Assembly: GCA_023402275.1 (NCBI GenBank)
Contig: JAEXCH010000002.1
Location: 1-64,000, forward strand
Source of the DNA: Methanobacteriota archaeon
Lineage (GTDB): Archaea > Thermoplasmatota > Thermoplasmata > Methanomassiliicoccales > Methanomethylophilaceae
Direction: 5' to 3'
DNA: 64,000 bases
This document shows positions 10,701 through 17,407 of the stretch, piece by piece (position 1 is the first letter of the stretch; each line of letters starts with the position of its first letter). The position numbers were made by a program, and so were the translations under genes. The notes beneath the pieces are model-generated. The model ran no database searches, was not told the DNA's origin, and worked only from the letters and a program-made list of their open reading frames with translations.

Positions 10701-11027
10701 GGTTGCATACTCTTTGTAGTTTTTGCCTTCGTTGTCATCAGCGGTTCCGATCGAAATTGTACCGGATGCTGTTATTCCTTCAGCGATCTTTATAAACTGG
10801 ACGCCGAAGTTCTGATTTGCTCCAAGGTTTATGTAAAACCTAGCGTCAACAGTTGAGTCCTCGATGATGGTTGTGCTGTTTTCACCGTTACCCATCGGGT
10901 TAAGAAGGGCAGCGGCGTCAGAGTCATCGCTCTGCAATGCGACTCCGGCTACGGAGACCATTGCGAGAGCTGCGACGACAGCCAACGCGAGGAACATTTT
11001 GTTGTTCTTTTTCATTTCTGTTTTCAT
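7680..11027 (-). CDS. Giant surface protein 1 (adhesin-like, signal peptide and C-terminal membrane anchor)
   Basis: About 1115 residues with no recognised enzymatic domain. The N terminus is a signal peptide (KKNNKMFLALAVVAALAMVSVAGVAL) followed by QSDDSDAA. The long middle is beta-rich, Gly/Thr/Ala-rich and poor in Lys, as in cell-surface adhesins. Near residue 1010 a module with TPGVTWTYNGKTV and GYAGTPTLTLNGNSYKAGD resembles Listeria-Bacteroides repeat (Flg_new) domains. A final helix (IEILLVVIVVIIGIIAIIVAIRLLRS region) anchors it in the membrane with a basic tail. I chose the ATG at 11027 (MKTEMKKNN), which has GGGG 10 nt upstream; 11036 and 11015 are also possible. It is a close paralogue of the protein at 13471-16905: the ends are nearly identical, the middle diverged. 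Confidence 0.85.
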   Translation of the reverse strand: MKTEMKKNNKMFLALAVVAALAMVSVAGVALQSDDSDAAALLNPMGNGENSTTIIEDSTVDARFYINLGANQNFGVQFIKIAEGITASGTISIGTADDNEGKNYKEYATVKLDGVKNAVFTLIMTPEGDGYLGMILVGDEAKVNPSAATPDEFITDYKPVEGTIEVTKGMLMGGAIRPNTYSAAEWLAFNVPGVGFMIPDMYNNAADGALAQFTGTMKAADAVFESAYTFGLALSVVDGAAAVFNEVCSADNHLPYIEDEDNLGTYIPFVDRSERIVTLVSGTVKVAYPEGVANTGGASFGMADVNMVVEEGAKLIVGDNVPKTATTVTIKTPGTTVAGYELYLIPESGAGIAGVAAIDGTDVAFTFDNVKLNTDYTLVGMINNQAYFSTFSVDGAGIDYVSTIGTNSVSGAVAGTGNLTYDGTDIIYNYADLAYCLFAATYESGALSIDESGTTQGKIATDNAGEKALLLFVDNGGNYLLYMGDVTNPNMPTNDITGTGASTAVVSEGNIALESIMDSFYLRDYAAGADDYTLTVKGDIEFVYTSTTNRGQFTSDAAYSIDFEGSGMLTYGTVPQVRPVNPLNAVQNMNAAYYFVNEGSETRPTSTTFYYTTINNALTQSNDITIIGTVTILEDVTLVGPVADQDTKINIATNANLLIGDSKHSPKVSIPASTTVTKGTGAGYEVVSGQAIYDVKPPRPVNEPASDVLLEGDKFIYTDLWTAFDISQSGQTIKLRQAATLDKDATLKEGVSLNNNNFPLTIDEDVTFIVNGTYDCQSALTIDGTVRVNGVMNITGVGGAHIASTGAIDVMSSGVVNVGNDTTAGNLTCDTEGVVSVAGTFNVVNGTAQADELELTGKISVKSTASFAALTTFTVGAMPEIATKAYSNPAVIEGKINVSSGTICTTYGDFALTATGSSANVTAGGTFYSTKYMVGEVQLCTVYTVDATYVLPMVNGVFKDIIISDWNNMVELNGDSMYATGPTISTANWTTAYAVYTFREFKVTFEYTPGVTWTYNGKTVNTTDDVILHYGDVISVNVFVAEGYAGTPTLTLNGNSYKAGDNVTIDSNIVFKATGVHVAGPTDTSGWTLIEILLVVIVVIIGIIAIIVAIRLLRS
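10906..11013 (-). repeat. Inverted repeat: shared 5' coding block of surface protein 1
   Basis: These 108 bp encode the signal peptide and are identical, by my base-by-base comparison, to 13479-13586 on the other strand. Identity at third codon positions in a gene pair whose middles have clearly diverged points to recent recombination or gene conversion rather than protein-level selection alone. Confidence 0.9.
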
Positions 11028-11341
11028 TGGAATCATCCCCTGCCCCTTGATCGCAGGTCCCGAAGGACCTCCTCACCGGGGCATGTAGTTCCTTTTGCCT
11101 CTCTGCGACCCCGTCGAAAACAAACAACGCTCAAACGTCATACAACCAAGAACAAGGGATATCTGAGAATAGCAATGAATTTAGAAGAATGACTTCTCCT
11201 TCATCCCTTACCTTTTCTTTTTCCATCCCTTACCTTTGGTTTCCGTCTGACCGTATCGTCCGCATCGTTGTACGGGTACGTTCTTCGCAGGTTGCGAAAG
11301 GCCATGTTCACAATGCACTGTGTTAGCACCTTGTGTACAGA
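11028..11341 (-). promoter_or_regulatory. Long structured 5' leader of surface protein 1
   Basis: This 314-bp stretch has no gene. From the predicted start near 11341 the leader would hold, in transcript order: a hairpin TTCGCA-ACC-TGCGAA (11296-11282); two direct copies of AAAGGTAAGGGATG (22 bp apart, within 11202-11238); a CGGGG run (11113-11109); GCCCCG (11082-11077); a perfect UUCG-loop hairpin AGGTCC-TTCG-GGACCT (11070-11055); GGGGC (11046-11042); and the GGGG of the ribosome binding site (11040-11037). GCCCC can pair either with the upstream CGGGG or with the downstream GGGGC beside the ribosome binding site, as in a two-state switch. No known riboswitch class is recognised. Confidence 0.45.
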
Positions 11342-11360
11342 TTACGTAGTAAGTGGTGGT

Positions 11361-11396
11361 ATATAATATTAAGGGCAGAATTGACACGCGTACGCG
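11361..11396 (-). promoter_or_regulatory. Promoter of surface protein 1 with upstream palindrome
   Basis: On the minus strand a TATA box AATATTATAT (11370-11361) is preceded by the perfect 10-bp palindrome CGCGTACGCG (11387-11396). The palindrome sits where an activator or repressor could touch the archaeal BRE/TFB region. The predicted start lies about 313 nt from the start codon, unlike the leaderless arrangement of the paralogue. Regulation is inferred. Confidence 0.45.
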
Positions 11397-11457
11397 GATA
11401 TATAGAGGTTGGGTAAATAGAAACCAATATAGACTCCATATTTAGAGCATCCCTCCA

Positions 11458-11955
11458 TTATCGGAGTATGACGCTCCCAACCCCTCTGCATTGCCTTATC
11501 ATAGGTAAAAGCTCCGGAGGTATCTGTCCATCAACAACTATTATCAGATGGGAATCCATTCTTGTTCCGGGGTCATCCACGACCGCCTGTCTAACGGAAA
11601 GGCCGCCTTTGTATATCACATCGGTTATACCTGCCAATATTCCCGGCATTGTTGCATCAGTAGGTATGATCTCCAAGGTCGTACAACCTATCTCCGGAGC
11701 AACATTTGCCAACAATAGCATTGATTGAAGCTTTGAGAACAATCGATCAAGATCGGAGGTCTTGGATATCTTCTCGAGGGTGGACCTTACCACTCTGCGG
11801 TCGACACCTGCAGCTCTTGCTATGGATGCATCAGATTGTTCTATGTTATTACAGTAGGCTTGACCGTTCTCCACCCTGATCCCTTGGCGGAGCAGGAGCA
11901 TTGCCACCTTCTCTTGCGAAGGGTAGTTCCTAAAAGCGTCTTTGATGCGGTCCAT
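11458..11955 (-). CDS. ACT-domain regulator of amino acid metabolism (COG2150-like)
   Basis: A 165-residue protein with an N-terminal helix-turn-helix-like segment (SDASIARAAGVDRRVVRSTLEKI, about 41-63) and a C-terminal ACT domain (about 90-165: LLLANVAPEIGCTTLEIIPTD ... HLIIVVDGQIPPELLPMIRQ). This is the architecture of the archaeal predicted amino-acid regulator family COG2150. It presumably binds an amino acid through the ACT domain; the target is unknown. A TATA-like TTTTTAATC (11979-11989) lies about 29 bp upstream of the ATG, so the gene is probably leaderless. It lies between the surface gene and the IS110 element, and looks like a core gene caught in the island. Confidence 0.8.
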   Translation of the reverse strand: MDRIKDAFRNYPSQEKVAMLLLRQGIRVENGQAYCNNIEQSDASIARAAGVDRRVVRSTLEKISKTSDLDRLFSKLQSMLLLANVAPEIGCTTLEIIPTDATMPGILAGITDVIYKGGLSVRQAVVDDPGTRMDSHLIIVVDGQIPPELLPMIRQCRGVGSVILR

Positions 11956-12010
11956 GCAAGGGAATGGTCAACAATGATTAAAAAGGTACACCATACATTA
12001 TTATCCGGAC

Positions 12011-12181
12011 GCATCGAATGTGTCTGATTGTTGACCTGTTTTAACCAGAAATACTGAAAAGATTCAATGTTTTTCTTAATATGTGCCAGTTCTATGAGAA
12101 ATATAGAATCCGTATACACTCGATCAATGGTCTATCCTTAAAGTGTTGTTGGCAATAGCGTCCAATGTAGAGGAATATCAA
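12011..12181 (+). ncRNA. Candidate bridge-RNA region in the IS110 left end
   Basis: IS110-group elements encode a bridge RNA in the non-coding left end that pairs with both target and donor DNA. This 171-nt gene-free stretch has the expected size and place. It contains a hairpin TTCTAT/ATAGAA (12090-12095 with 12103-12108) and CTG/CAG-closed sequence around GTTTTAAC. I cannot identify the target- and donor-binding loops by eye, so the call rests on position, size and family knowledge. Confidence 0.3.
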
Positions 12182-13192
12182 ATGAGATACGTCGGTTTGG
12201 ATGTGCACAAGAACAACATTGCAGCATGCATCATAGGGGACAACGGTAAACCTGTGAAGATGATAGAGATGCCTGACAGGTCAGGACTTCCTGATATCAT
12301 AGATACGATGAAGGGGACAAAATACTGTGTAATGATGGAATCAAGTACCTACATCTACGATGTTTACAGGTTCTTCTCCGATCTCGGAGTGGAAGCTCAT
12401 GTGGCACATGCTAGGGGCCTTAAGATGATAACCTCATCGGATAGGAAGACGGACAGAAGGGATGCGGAGACCATCGGAAGATATCTCAGACTTTGGAAGA
12501 GGGGTGAATTGGATCTTTCGTTGGCATATATGCCGACCAAAGAAGAGGTGGCTTTGAAGGACCTGTGCAGACTTAAGGAAGAGACCTCCAAGAAGATAGG
12601 CGATGAGGCCAGAAGGATCAAATCCCATATGGCAAGGAATATGGAGATCTTCCCAAACGGGAACTCGGACCTATCGGTAAAGAAAGTAAGGAAGGCATTG
12701 AGGGAGAACTATCCCCAAGACACGGTCCTGATGCTTAGGCTGGGAGTTCTGGAGGACCTCAGGGGACTCAATGAGCAACTTACTGCGAACATAAAATCCA
12801 TGCTTCCCGAGAGCGAGGATGTAGAACTCCTTTGCTCCATACCGGGGATAGCCAGGCAATCTGCCGTTCAGATAATGTCAATGATAGTTGATGTTCATCG
12901 GTTCGAGGATCCTGAGAAGCTATGTTCGTATTTTGGACTTGTCCCCAGGGTTAGGGATTCAGGTGGAAAGATGAAACACGGCCATATGACCAAGAATGGT
13001 GATAGGATGATGAGATCCATAATGGAGAGGGTGACGTTGTCGCATATCCTGCATTGTGATTCATCAATAACCAAGTATCATCGAAGAAAACTTCAGGAGA
13101 TGGGGCAGAAGAAAGCATTGATATCAGCATCCAGGAAGATGTTGGTGGTGATCTATTCTGTACTGATCCGAAAACAGCCGTTCAGAATGTGA
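12182..13192 (+). CDS. IS110-family transposase
   Basis: A 336-residue DEDD-type recombinase. The N-terminal RuvC-like domain begins MRYVGLDVHKNNIAACIIGD (first Asp at residue 7) and includes ESSTYIYDVYRF and DRKTDRRDAETIGRYL. The C-terminal Transposase_20 part has LCSIPGIARQSAVQIMS and YFGLVPRVRDSGGKMKHGHMTKNGDRMMR, the segment bearing the catalytic serine in this family. The ATG at 12182 has GAGG 8 nt upstream; an ATG at 12143 would add 13 residues of no family match. Length is normal and there is no frameshift, so it is probably active. Confidence 0.92.
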   Translation: MRYVGLDVHKNNIAACIIGDNGKPVKMIEMPDRSGLPDIIDTMKGTKYCVMMESSTYIYDVYRFFSDLGVEAHVAHARGLKMITSSDRKTDRRDAETIGRYLRLWKRGELDLSLAYMPTKEEVALKDLCRLKEETSKKIGDEARRIKSHMARNMEIFPNGNSDLSVKKVRKALRENYPQDTVLMLRLGVLEDLRGLNEQLTANIKSMLPESEDVELLCSIPGIARQSAVQIMSMIVDVHRFEDPEKLCSYFGLVPRVRDSGGKMKHGHMTKNGDRMMRSIMERVTLSHILHCDSSITKYHRRKLQEMGQKKALISASRKMLVVIYSVLIRKQPFRM

Positions 13193-13220
13193 ATTGTGTA
13201 ACGGTTGTAAATATCCGGAC

Positions 13221-13440
13221 ACTGCACTAACACTTATGGATAAGGATACTTGAGGTACGGTCGTCATTTCATTTTGCGGTCTTCCGCCGACAGAAAATAC
13301 GAGAATTCTCAATGATCCAAGACCGGAATATCATTTTGCGGATAATGCCGCCGGAATAAATTGGAATATTCCATTGGTGTTAGCAGTAGGAGCTTCGGAC
13401 GATGTTTCAGCCTATGCTGTCTCAACCATCTTGAAAAACA
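13221..13440 (+). other. Gene-free stretch with paired hairpins upstream of surface protein 2
   Basis: Two copies of a hairpin unit occur about 62 bp apart: TCATTTT-GCGG-TCTT-CCGC (stem 13276-13287) and TCATTTT-GCGG-ATAATG-CCGC (stem 13338-13351). Between and after them are the palindromes GAGAATTCTC (13301-13310) and TGGAATATTCCA (13362-13373). No open reading frame is credible. They could be upstream control sites for the surface gene or part of the IS110 right end. Confidence 0.4.
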
Positions 13441-13449
13441 ATATTTAAA
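13441..13449 (+). promoter_or_regulatory. TATA box of surface protein 2
   Basis: ATATTTAAA is centred about 26 bp before the ATG at 13471, so the transcript is predicted to be leaderless. This contrasts with the roughly 313-nt leader of the inverted paralogue. Confidence 0.6.
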
Positions 13450-13470
13450 TGGTATTTTTCAATAGAATAA

Positions 13471-16400
13471 ATGAAAAAGAAAAAGAACAACAAAATGTTC
13501 CTCGCGTTGGCTGTCGTCGCAGCTCTCGCAATGGTCTCCGTAGCCGGAGTCGCATTGCAGAGCGATGACTCTGACGCCGCTGCCCTCCTTATGCCGATGG
13601 GCAACGGTGACAACAGCACAACCATCATCGAGGACACATCGGTTGACGCCACATTCTACATCAACCTTGATGCAAGCCAACCTAATGGTGCTCAGGAATA
13701 TGGTGTCCAATATGTAAAGATCAAAGAAGGATTGGCCGTAACAGGTACAATTTCCATCGGAACAGCTGATAACAGCAAAGGTGAGAATTACAAGGAGTAC
13801 GCAACAATCAAACTCGATGGAGTTAAGAATGCTGTGTTCACCCTTATAATGGCGCCTGAGGTAAACAATGTCTTTGTCGGAATGATACTCGTCGGAGACG
13901 AAGCAACAGTAGACCTCGGTGCAGCTGATGTAAAAGATGTTATCAAAGACTACAAACCCGTTGAGGGAACTGTAGAACTGACAAAAGGCTGGCTGATGGG
14001 CGGTGCAATAAGGCCCGACACGGACATAACATCTGCTGACTGGCCAACAATAATGAACGATGGAGATTTCGATATCCCCGCTCTGTACAGTGTTGGATGG
14101 TCTAAAGGAACCATTGCACCCTTCACAGGGACAATGAAAGCAGGCAGCTCAGTTGTTGAGTCTGCATACACAGCAGGTCTTGCACTCGGTATCGTTGATG
14201 GAAAAGCAACAATATTCAATCAGGTCATTGCAAACGATCTCTTCATACCCGTAGTTGAGGATGAAGACGGCGGACCCGACAAGCCCATGGTGGACAGGTC
14301 CGACATGTTTGTTAAATTCGTCAGTGGCGAATTCAGCGTTGCATATCCCGAGAACCTCTCTTGGTCATCAATGTATGGCGGTGCCACATTCTCTGTGGCA
14401 AACGTCAACATGATCGTCGAAGAAGCTGCAACAATATATGTTGGAGACAACATGCCGTCTGTCGCAAATGTGACAGTCGAGGTTCCTGACAGCGATGCAG
14501 CGGTTGGCGATATATTGTATTTGATCCCTGAATCAGGTGTGGCAATCTCGGCCACAGGTGTAGCAGGATCTGACAACAACATATTGTTTACCTTTGCTAA
14601 CCCGGTCAAGCTGAACACAGACTACAGGATCGTAGGCGCACTCGATGGTAAAGCATACTACGGTACATTCTCCGTTGAGGGTTCTGATGTTGATTACGCC
14701 GTCTTTGTTGGCGGAAATGAGGCAGACAGTGCAGTAACAACTGACACTGGCCTCGATTTCGCAAATGGAGAGGTCACATATGATTCAACATACTCCTTCT
14801 GCATGTTCGCAGCCAGTCTCACAAAGGGAATCATCCTTGATACCCCAAGCGACTCTGGAAAGGTTAAAGCAACATCTGCCGACAGCATCGTAATGCTCAT
14901 GGCAGACAATGTTACTGGAAACTATCTGCTCTACATCGGTACAGTAGGTTCTCCAATGCAGGATAACAGGATAACAGACGACACTGCAAAATCAGAAGCT
15001 GTCATCTCAGAAGAGGAGATCGATCTTGAAAGCATCGAAAATGAACTCTTCCTATTTCAGGCATGGAGCGATGATGGAGACTACACCCTTACAATAAAGG
15101 GAAACATAGTCTGCGTCTACACATCATCTGATATACTCGGAAAGTTCAGTTCATCCAACGATGGAACAACAAGCGGTAAATCATTCGCTATCAACTTTGA
15201 AGGAACTGGAATGCTTACCTACGGCGACAGGCCTGTAGCAAAGCCTACCACACACCCACTCAATGGAGTATCTAATGTAAATGCCGCATACTACTATGTG
15301 AATGAGGGCCCGGCAACAAAGCCCACAAGCACAACATTCTACTACACAACACTCAACAACGCACTGACACAGAGCAACAACATAACAATACTTGGAACCG
15401 TCATACTCAGGGATGACACGACCCTCGTCGGTCCTGTTTCTGATGAAGACACCTTGATAAACATATCAAGCAATGCAAGACTCCAGATCGGACAGAAGGC
15501 AGACAAGAGTGCAGGAATAACAGAGGCCTCACCGAAGGTATCTGTTCCTTCAAGCACAACTGTGACCAAATTGGGAAGTGCAACATATGAGGTTGTAAGC
15601 GGACAGGCGATCTACGACGTAAAGCCCACAAAGGCAGTCAATGAGCCAAAGTCCGACGTTCTCCTCGAGGGCGACAAGTTCATCTACACAGATCTGTGGA
15701 CAGCATTCGACATATCACAGAGCGGACAGACAATAGTCATACGCGCAGGAAGCACACCAGTTCTTTCTAAGGATGCAACACTCAAAGAAGGAGTCACACT
15801 GGATGACAAGAACGCAGCATTGAAGGTTAACGAGAAGATAACATTCACAGTGAATGGAACCTACGAGTGTCAGAACGCACTCGAGATAAATGGAACCATG
15901 AGAGTGAATGGCACAGTCAACTTTACTAACGCCGGAAAGGCCGCGAGCATAACTGCAACCGGTGCAATCGACATAATGTCAAGCGGTGTTGTGAATGTCG
16001 GAACTACTGCAACCGCAGGTGTATTGAACTCTGACCCAGAGGGTGTAATAACCGTTAGGGGAGCACTCAATGTACCCAATGCCTCATCGACTGCAGAAGC
16101 AGGCGATCTGATAATAACCGGTTCAGTATCTGTTAACAACTCTAACCTGTTCGCAATAACCAGCATGACTGTTGGAGTTATGCCTGAAGTAGCTACGAAA
16201 GCATACACAAACCCTGCAAAGATAGAGGGCAAGATCGACGTTACCAGTGCAATCTGTACCACCTACGGAGACTTCGCCCTGACAGCAACCGGTTCATCCG
16301 CAAATGTTGTCGCTGGTGCAGGATTCAAAGGAGTCAAATACATGATAGGGGAGGTCCTCTTCTGTACAATGTACTCTGACAGTGGAGATCTGATCGTAGT

Positions 16401-16905
16401 TGTCAATGGCGATTTCAAGGATATAATCCTGACAGATTGGAACAATGACATACCGCCAAAGGGAGACAGTCTGAAGGCTGAACTCAAAGGCGCTAGCCCC
16501 CCGACCATCGGAACCGTTGGATGGGAGACAGTCTATGCAGTCTTCGAGTACAGGACCTACAATGTGATATTCGAGTACATGCCCGGATTCACCTGGACCT
16601 GTAACGGACAGACAGTGAGCACATCTGCTCCGACCGTCGTCAACTACGGTGATGTAATCACAGTGAATTACTTCATCGCAGAAGGATACGCGGGAACACC
16701 TATCCTGACCATGAATGGTAATGCATACAAGGCAGGCGACAGTGTGACTGTTACATCCGATCTGACGTTCAAGGCAACCGGAGTACACGTTGCAGGCCCG
16801 ACCGATCCGTCCGGATGGACTCTCATAGAGACCCTCTTGGTGATCATAGTTATCATCATTCTGGTGATGGCTATACTGGTCGCAATAAGACTGCTCAGGT
16901 CCTGA
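13471..16905 (+). CDS. Giant surface protein 2 (adhesin-like, paralogue of protein 1)
   Basis: 1144 residues with the same plan as surface protein 1: signal peptide (KKNNKMFLALAVVAALAMVS...), QSDDSDAAALL, a long beta-rich middle, a Listeria-Bacteroides-repeat-like module near 1040 (EYMPGFTWTCNGQTVS, GYAGTPILTMNGNAYKAGD) and a C-terminal membrane helix ending AIRLLRS. Shared internal blocks include PTSTTFYYTTLNNALTQSNN and SDVLLEGDKFIYTDLWTAFD; other parts differ strongly and the protein carries small insertions relative to protein 1. Codon use is richer in ACA/GCA than in protein 1. No catalytic motif is seen. The likely role is cell-surface adhesion or envelope interaction, by inference. Confidence 0.88.
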   Translation: MKKKKNNKMFLALAVVAALAMVSVAGVALQSDDSDAAALLMPMGNGDNSTTIIEDTSVDATFYINLDASQPNGAQEYGVQYVKIKEGLAVTGTISIGTADNSKGENYKEYATIKLDGVKNAVFTLIMAPEVNNVFVGMILVGDEATVDLGAADVKDVIKDYKPVEGTVELTKGWLMGGAIRPDTDITSADWPTIMNDGDFDIPALYSVGWSKGTIAPFTGTMKAGSSVVESAYTAGLALGIVDGKATIFNQVIANDLFIPVVEDEDGGPDKPMVDRSDMFVKFVSGEFSVAYPENLSWSSMYGGATFSVANVNMIVEEAATIYVGDNMPSVANVTVEVPDSDAAVGDILYLIPESGVAISATGVAGSDNNILFTFANPVKLNTDYRIVGALDGKAYYGTFSVEGSDVDYAVFVGGNEADSAVTTDTGLDFANGEVTYDSTYSFCMFAASLTKGIILDTPSDSGKVKATSADSIVMLMADNVTGNYLLYIGTVGSPMQDNRITDDTAKSEAVISEEEIDLESIENELFLFQAWSDDGDYTLTIKGNIVCVYTSSDILGKFSSSNDGTTSGKSFAINFEGTGMLTYGDRPVAKPTTHPLNGVSNVNAAYYYVNEGPATKPTSTTFYYTTLNNALTQSNNITILGTVILRDDTTLVGPVSDEDTLINISSNARLQIGQKADKSAGITEASPKVSVPSSTTVTKLGSATYEVVSGQAIYDVKPTKAVNEPKSDVLLEGDKFIYTDLWTAFDISQSGQTIVIRAGSTPVLSKDATLKEGVTLDDKNAALKVNEKITFTVNGTYECQNALEINGTMRVNGTVNFTNAGKAASITATGAIDIMSSGVVNVGTTATAGVLNSDPEGVITVRGALNVPNASSTAEAGDLIITGSVSVNNSNLFAITSMTVGVMPEVATKAYTNPAKIEGKIDVTSAICTTYGDFALTATGSSANVVAGAGFKGVKYMIGEVLFCTMYSDSGDLIVVVNGDFKDIILTDWNNDIPPKGDSLKAELKGASPPTIGTVGWETVYAVFEYRTYNVIFEYMPGFTWTCNGQTVSTSAPTVVNYGDVITVNYFIAEGYAGTPILTMNGNAYKAGDSVTVTSDLTFKATGVHVAGPTDPSGWTLIETLLVIIVIIILVMAILVAIRLLRS
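13479..13586 (+). repeat. Inverted repeat: shared 5' coding block of surface protein 2
   Basis: Identical over 108 bp to 10906-11013 on the opposite strand. With the 3' blocks it forms two nested pairs of inverted repeats around the island. Confidence 0.9.
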
Positions 16906-16995
16906 TCTGGTAAGGTAGAAAGGAATCATCCTTAAGAACAGAAACAAACAGGGGAGAGATCCCCGTCTTAATCTTCCTTTTAATTTTTGAACTTT
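16885..16995 (+). repeat. Inverted repeat, right copy: shared 3' end and 3'UTR
   Basis: The partner of 7590-7700 (111 bp, two mismatches). Homology stops after GAACTTT, beyond which the upstream region of chorismate mutase begins. Confidence 0.9.
16916..16989 (+). terminator. Structured 3'UTR with GNRA hairpin and T-rich terminator of surface protein 2
   Basis: Hairpin AAGGA-ATCA-TCCTT is followed by outer stem TTAAGA (16932-16937) / TCTTAA (16966-16971) enclosing GGGGA-GAGA-TCCCC (16951-16964), then a T-rich tail ending TTTTAATTTTTGA. The loop GAGA is a GNRA tetraloop that differs from the GGAA of the other copy. Confidence 0.6.
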
Positions 16996-17070
16996 GGAAC
17001 TTACGTCACCATATCTTTATTCAAATCATTATAAACGAATAATCCATAAGGGAGGATAGGTGAGACAGGT

Positions 17071-17346
17071 TTGCCGAACACTCAAGAACTCAGAGAGCAG
17101 ATCGAATCCATTGATGAGGAGATAATTGATCTTATCGCCACAAGAATGGAGATAGCTGATGAGCTTGCTATCGAGAAGAAACACTCTTCCCAAGAATATT
17201 GGGACAAGGACAAAGAAAAAGAGGTCATCAACAGATACATGGAACTATGCGAAGAGGTAAGTCTCACAGAAGGAGATGCGAAACTCATTGCTGAAGTGAT
17301 ATTGAGGATCTCAAAGGAAAGGCAGAAACATCTCTACGAAGAATGA
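17071..17346 (+). CDS. aroQ: Chorismate mutase, AroQ class
   Basis: Converts chorismate to prephenate for phenylalanine and tyrosine. The 91 residues form the three-helix AroQ fold: ELREQIESIDEEIIDLIATRMEIADELA (helix 1 with the conserved Arg and the ID..I..L..R pattern), KHSSQEYWDKDKEKEVI and a C-terminal helix with EVILRISKERQ. The only in-frame start near a ribosome binding site is TTG at 17071, with GGGAGG about 15 nt upstream; no ATG is available. A TATA-like CATTATAAACG lies near 17030. It sits upstream of asd, in an amino-acid biosynthesis block. Confidence 0.88.
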   Translation: MPNTQELREQIESIDEEIIDLIATRMEIADELAIEKKHSSQEYWDKDKEKEVINRYMELCEEVSLTEGDAKLIAEVILRISKERQKHLYEE

Positions 17347-17407
17347 TAATGCCAAAATCTATAATAATGGATCATACTTGCTCTGGCTCAACATAAGGAG
17401 AAAACAA

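Larger units (their letters stand above)
12002..13220 (+). mobile_element. IS110-family insertion sequence (ends tentative)
   Basis: The transposase at 12182-13192 defines an IS110-family element. IS110 elements lack long terminal inverted repeats. A 9-bp direct repeat TATCCGGAC occurs at 12002-12010 and 13212-13220, which would give a 1.2-kb element with about 170 nt of non-coding left end and about 20 nt of right end, as in the IS110 group proper. A chance 9-mer match between two flanks of about 250 bp is not rare (roughly one in four by simple counting), so the ends are tentative. The left end would fall just upstream of the ACT regulator promoter. Confidence 0.55.

Noticed and set aside
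7638..10856. Long open frames on the plus strand opposite surface protein 1
   Set aside because: They are antisense shadows caused by the codon bias of the minus-strand gene; they lack ribosome binding sites and recognisable protein features.
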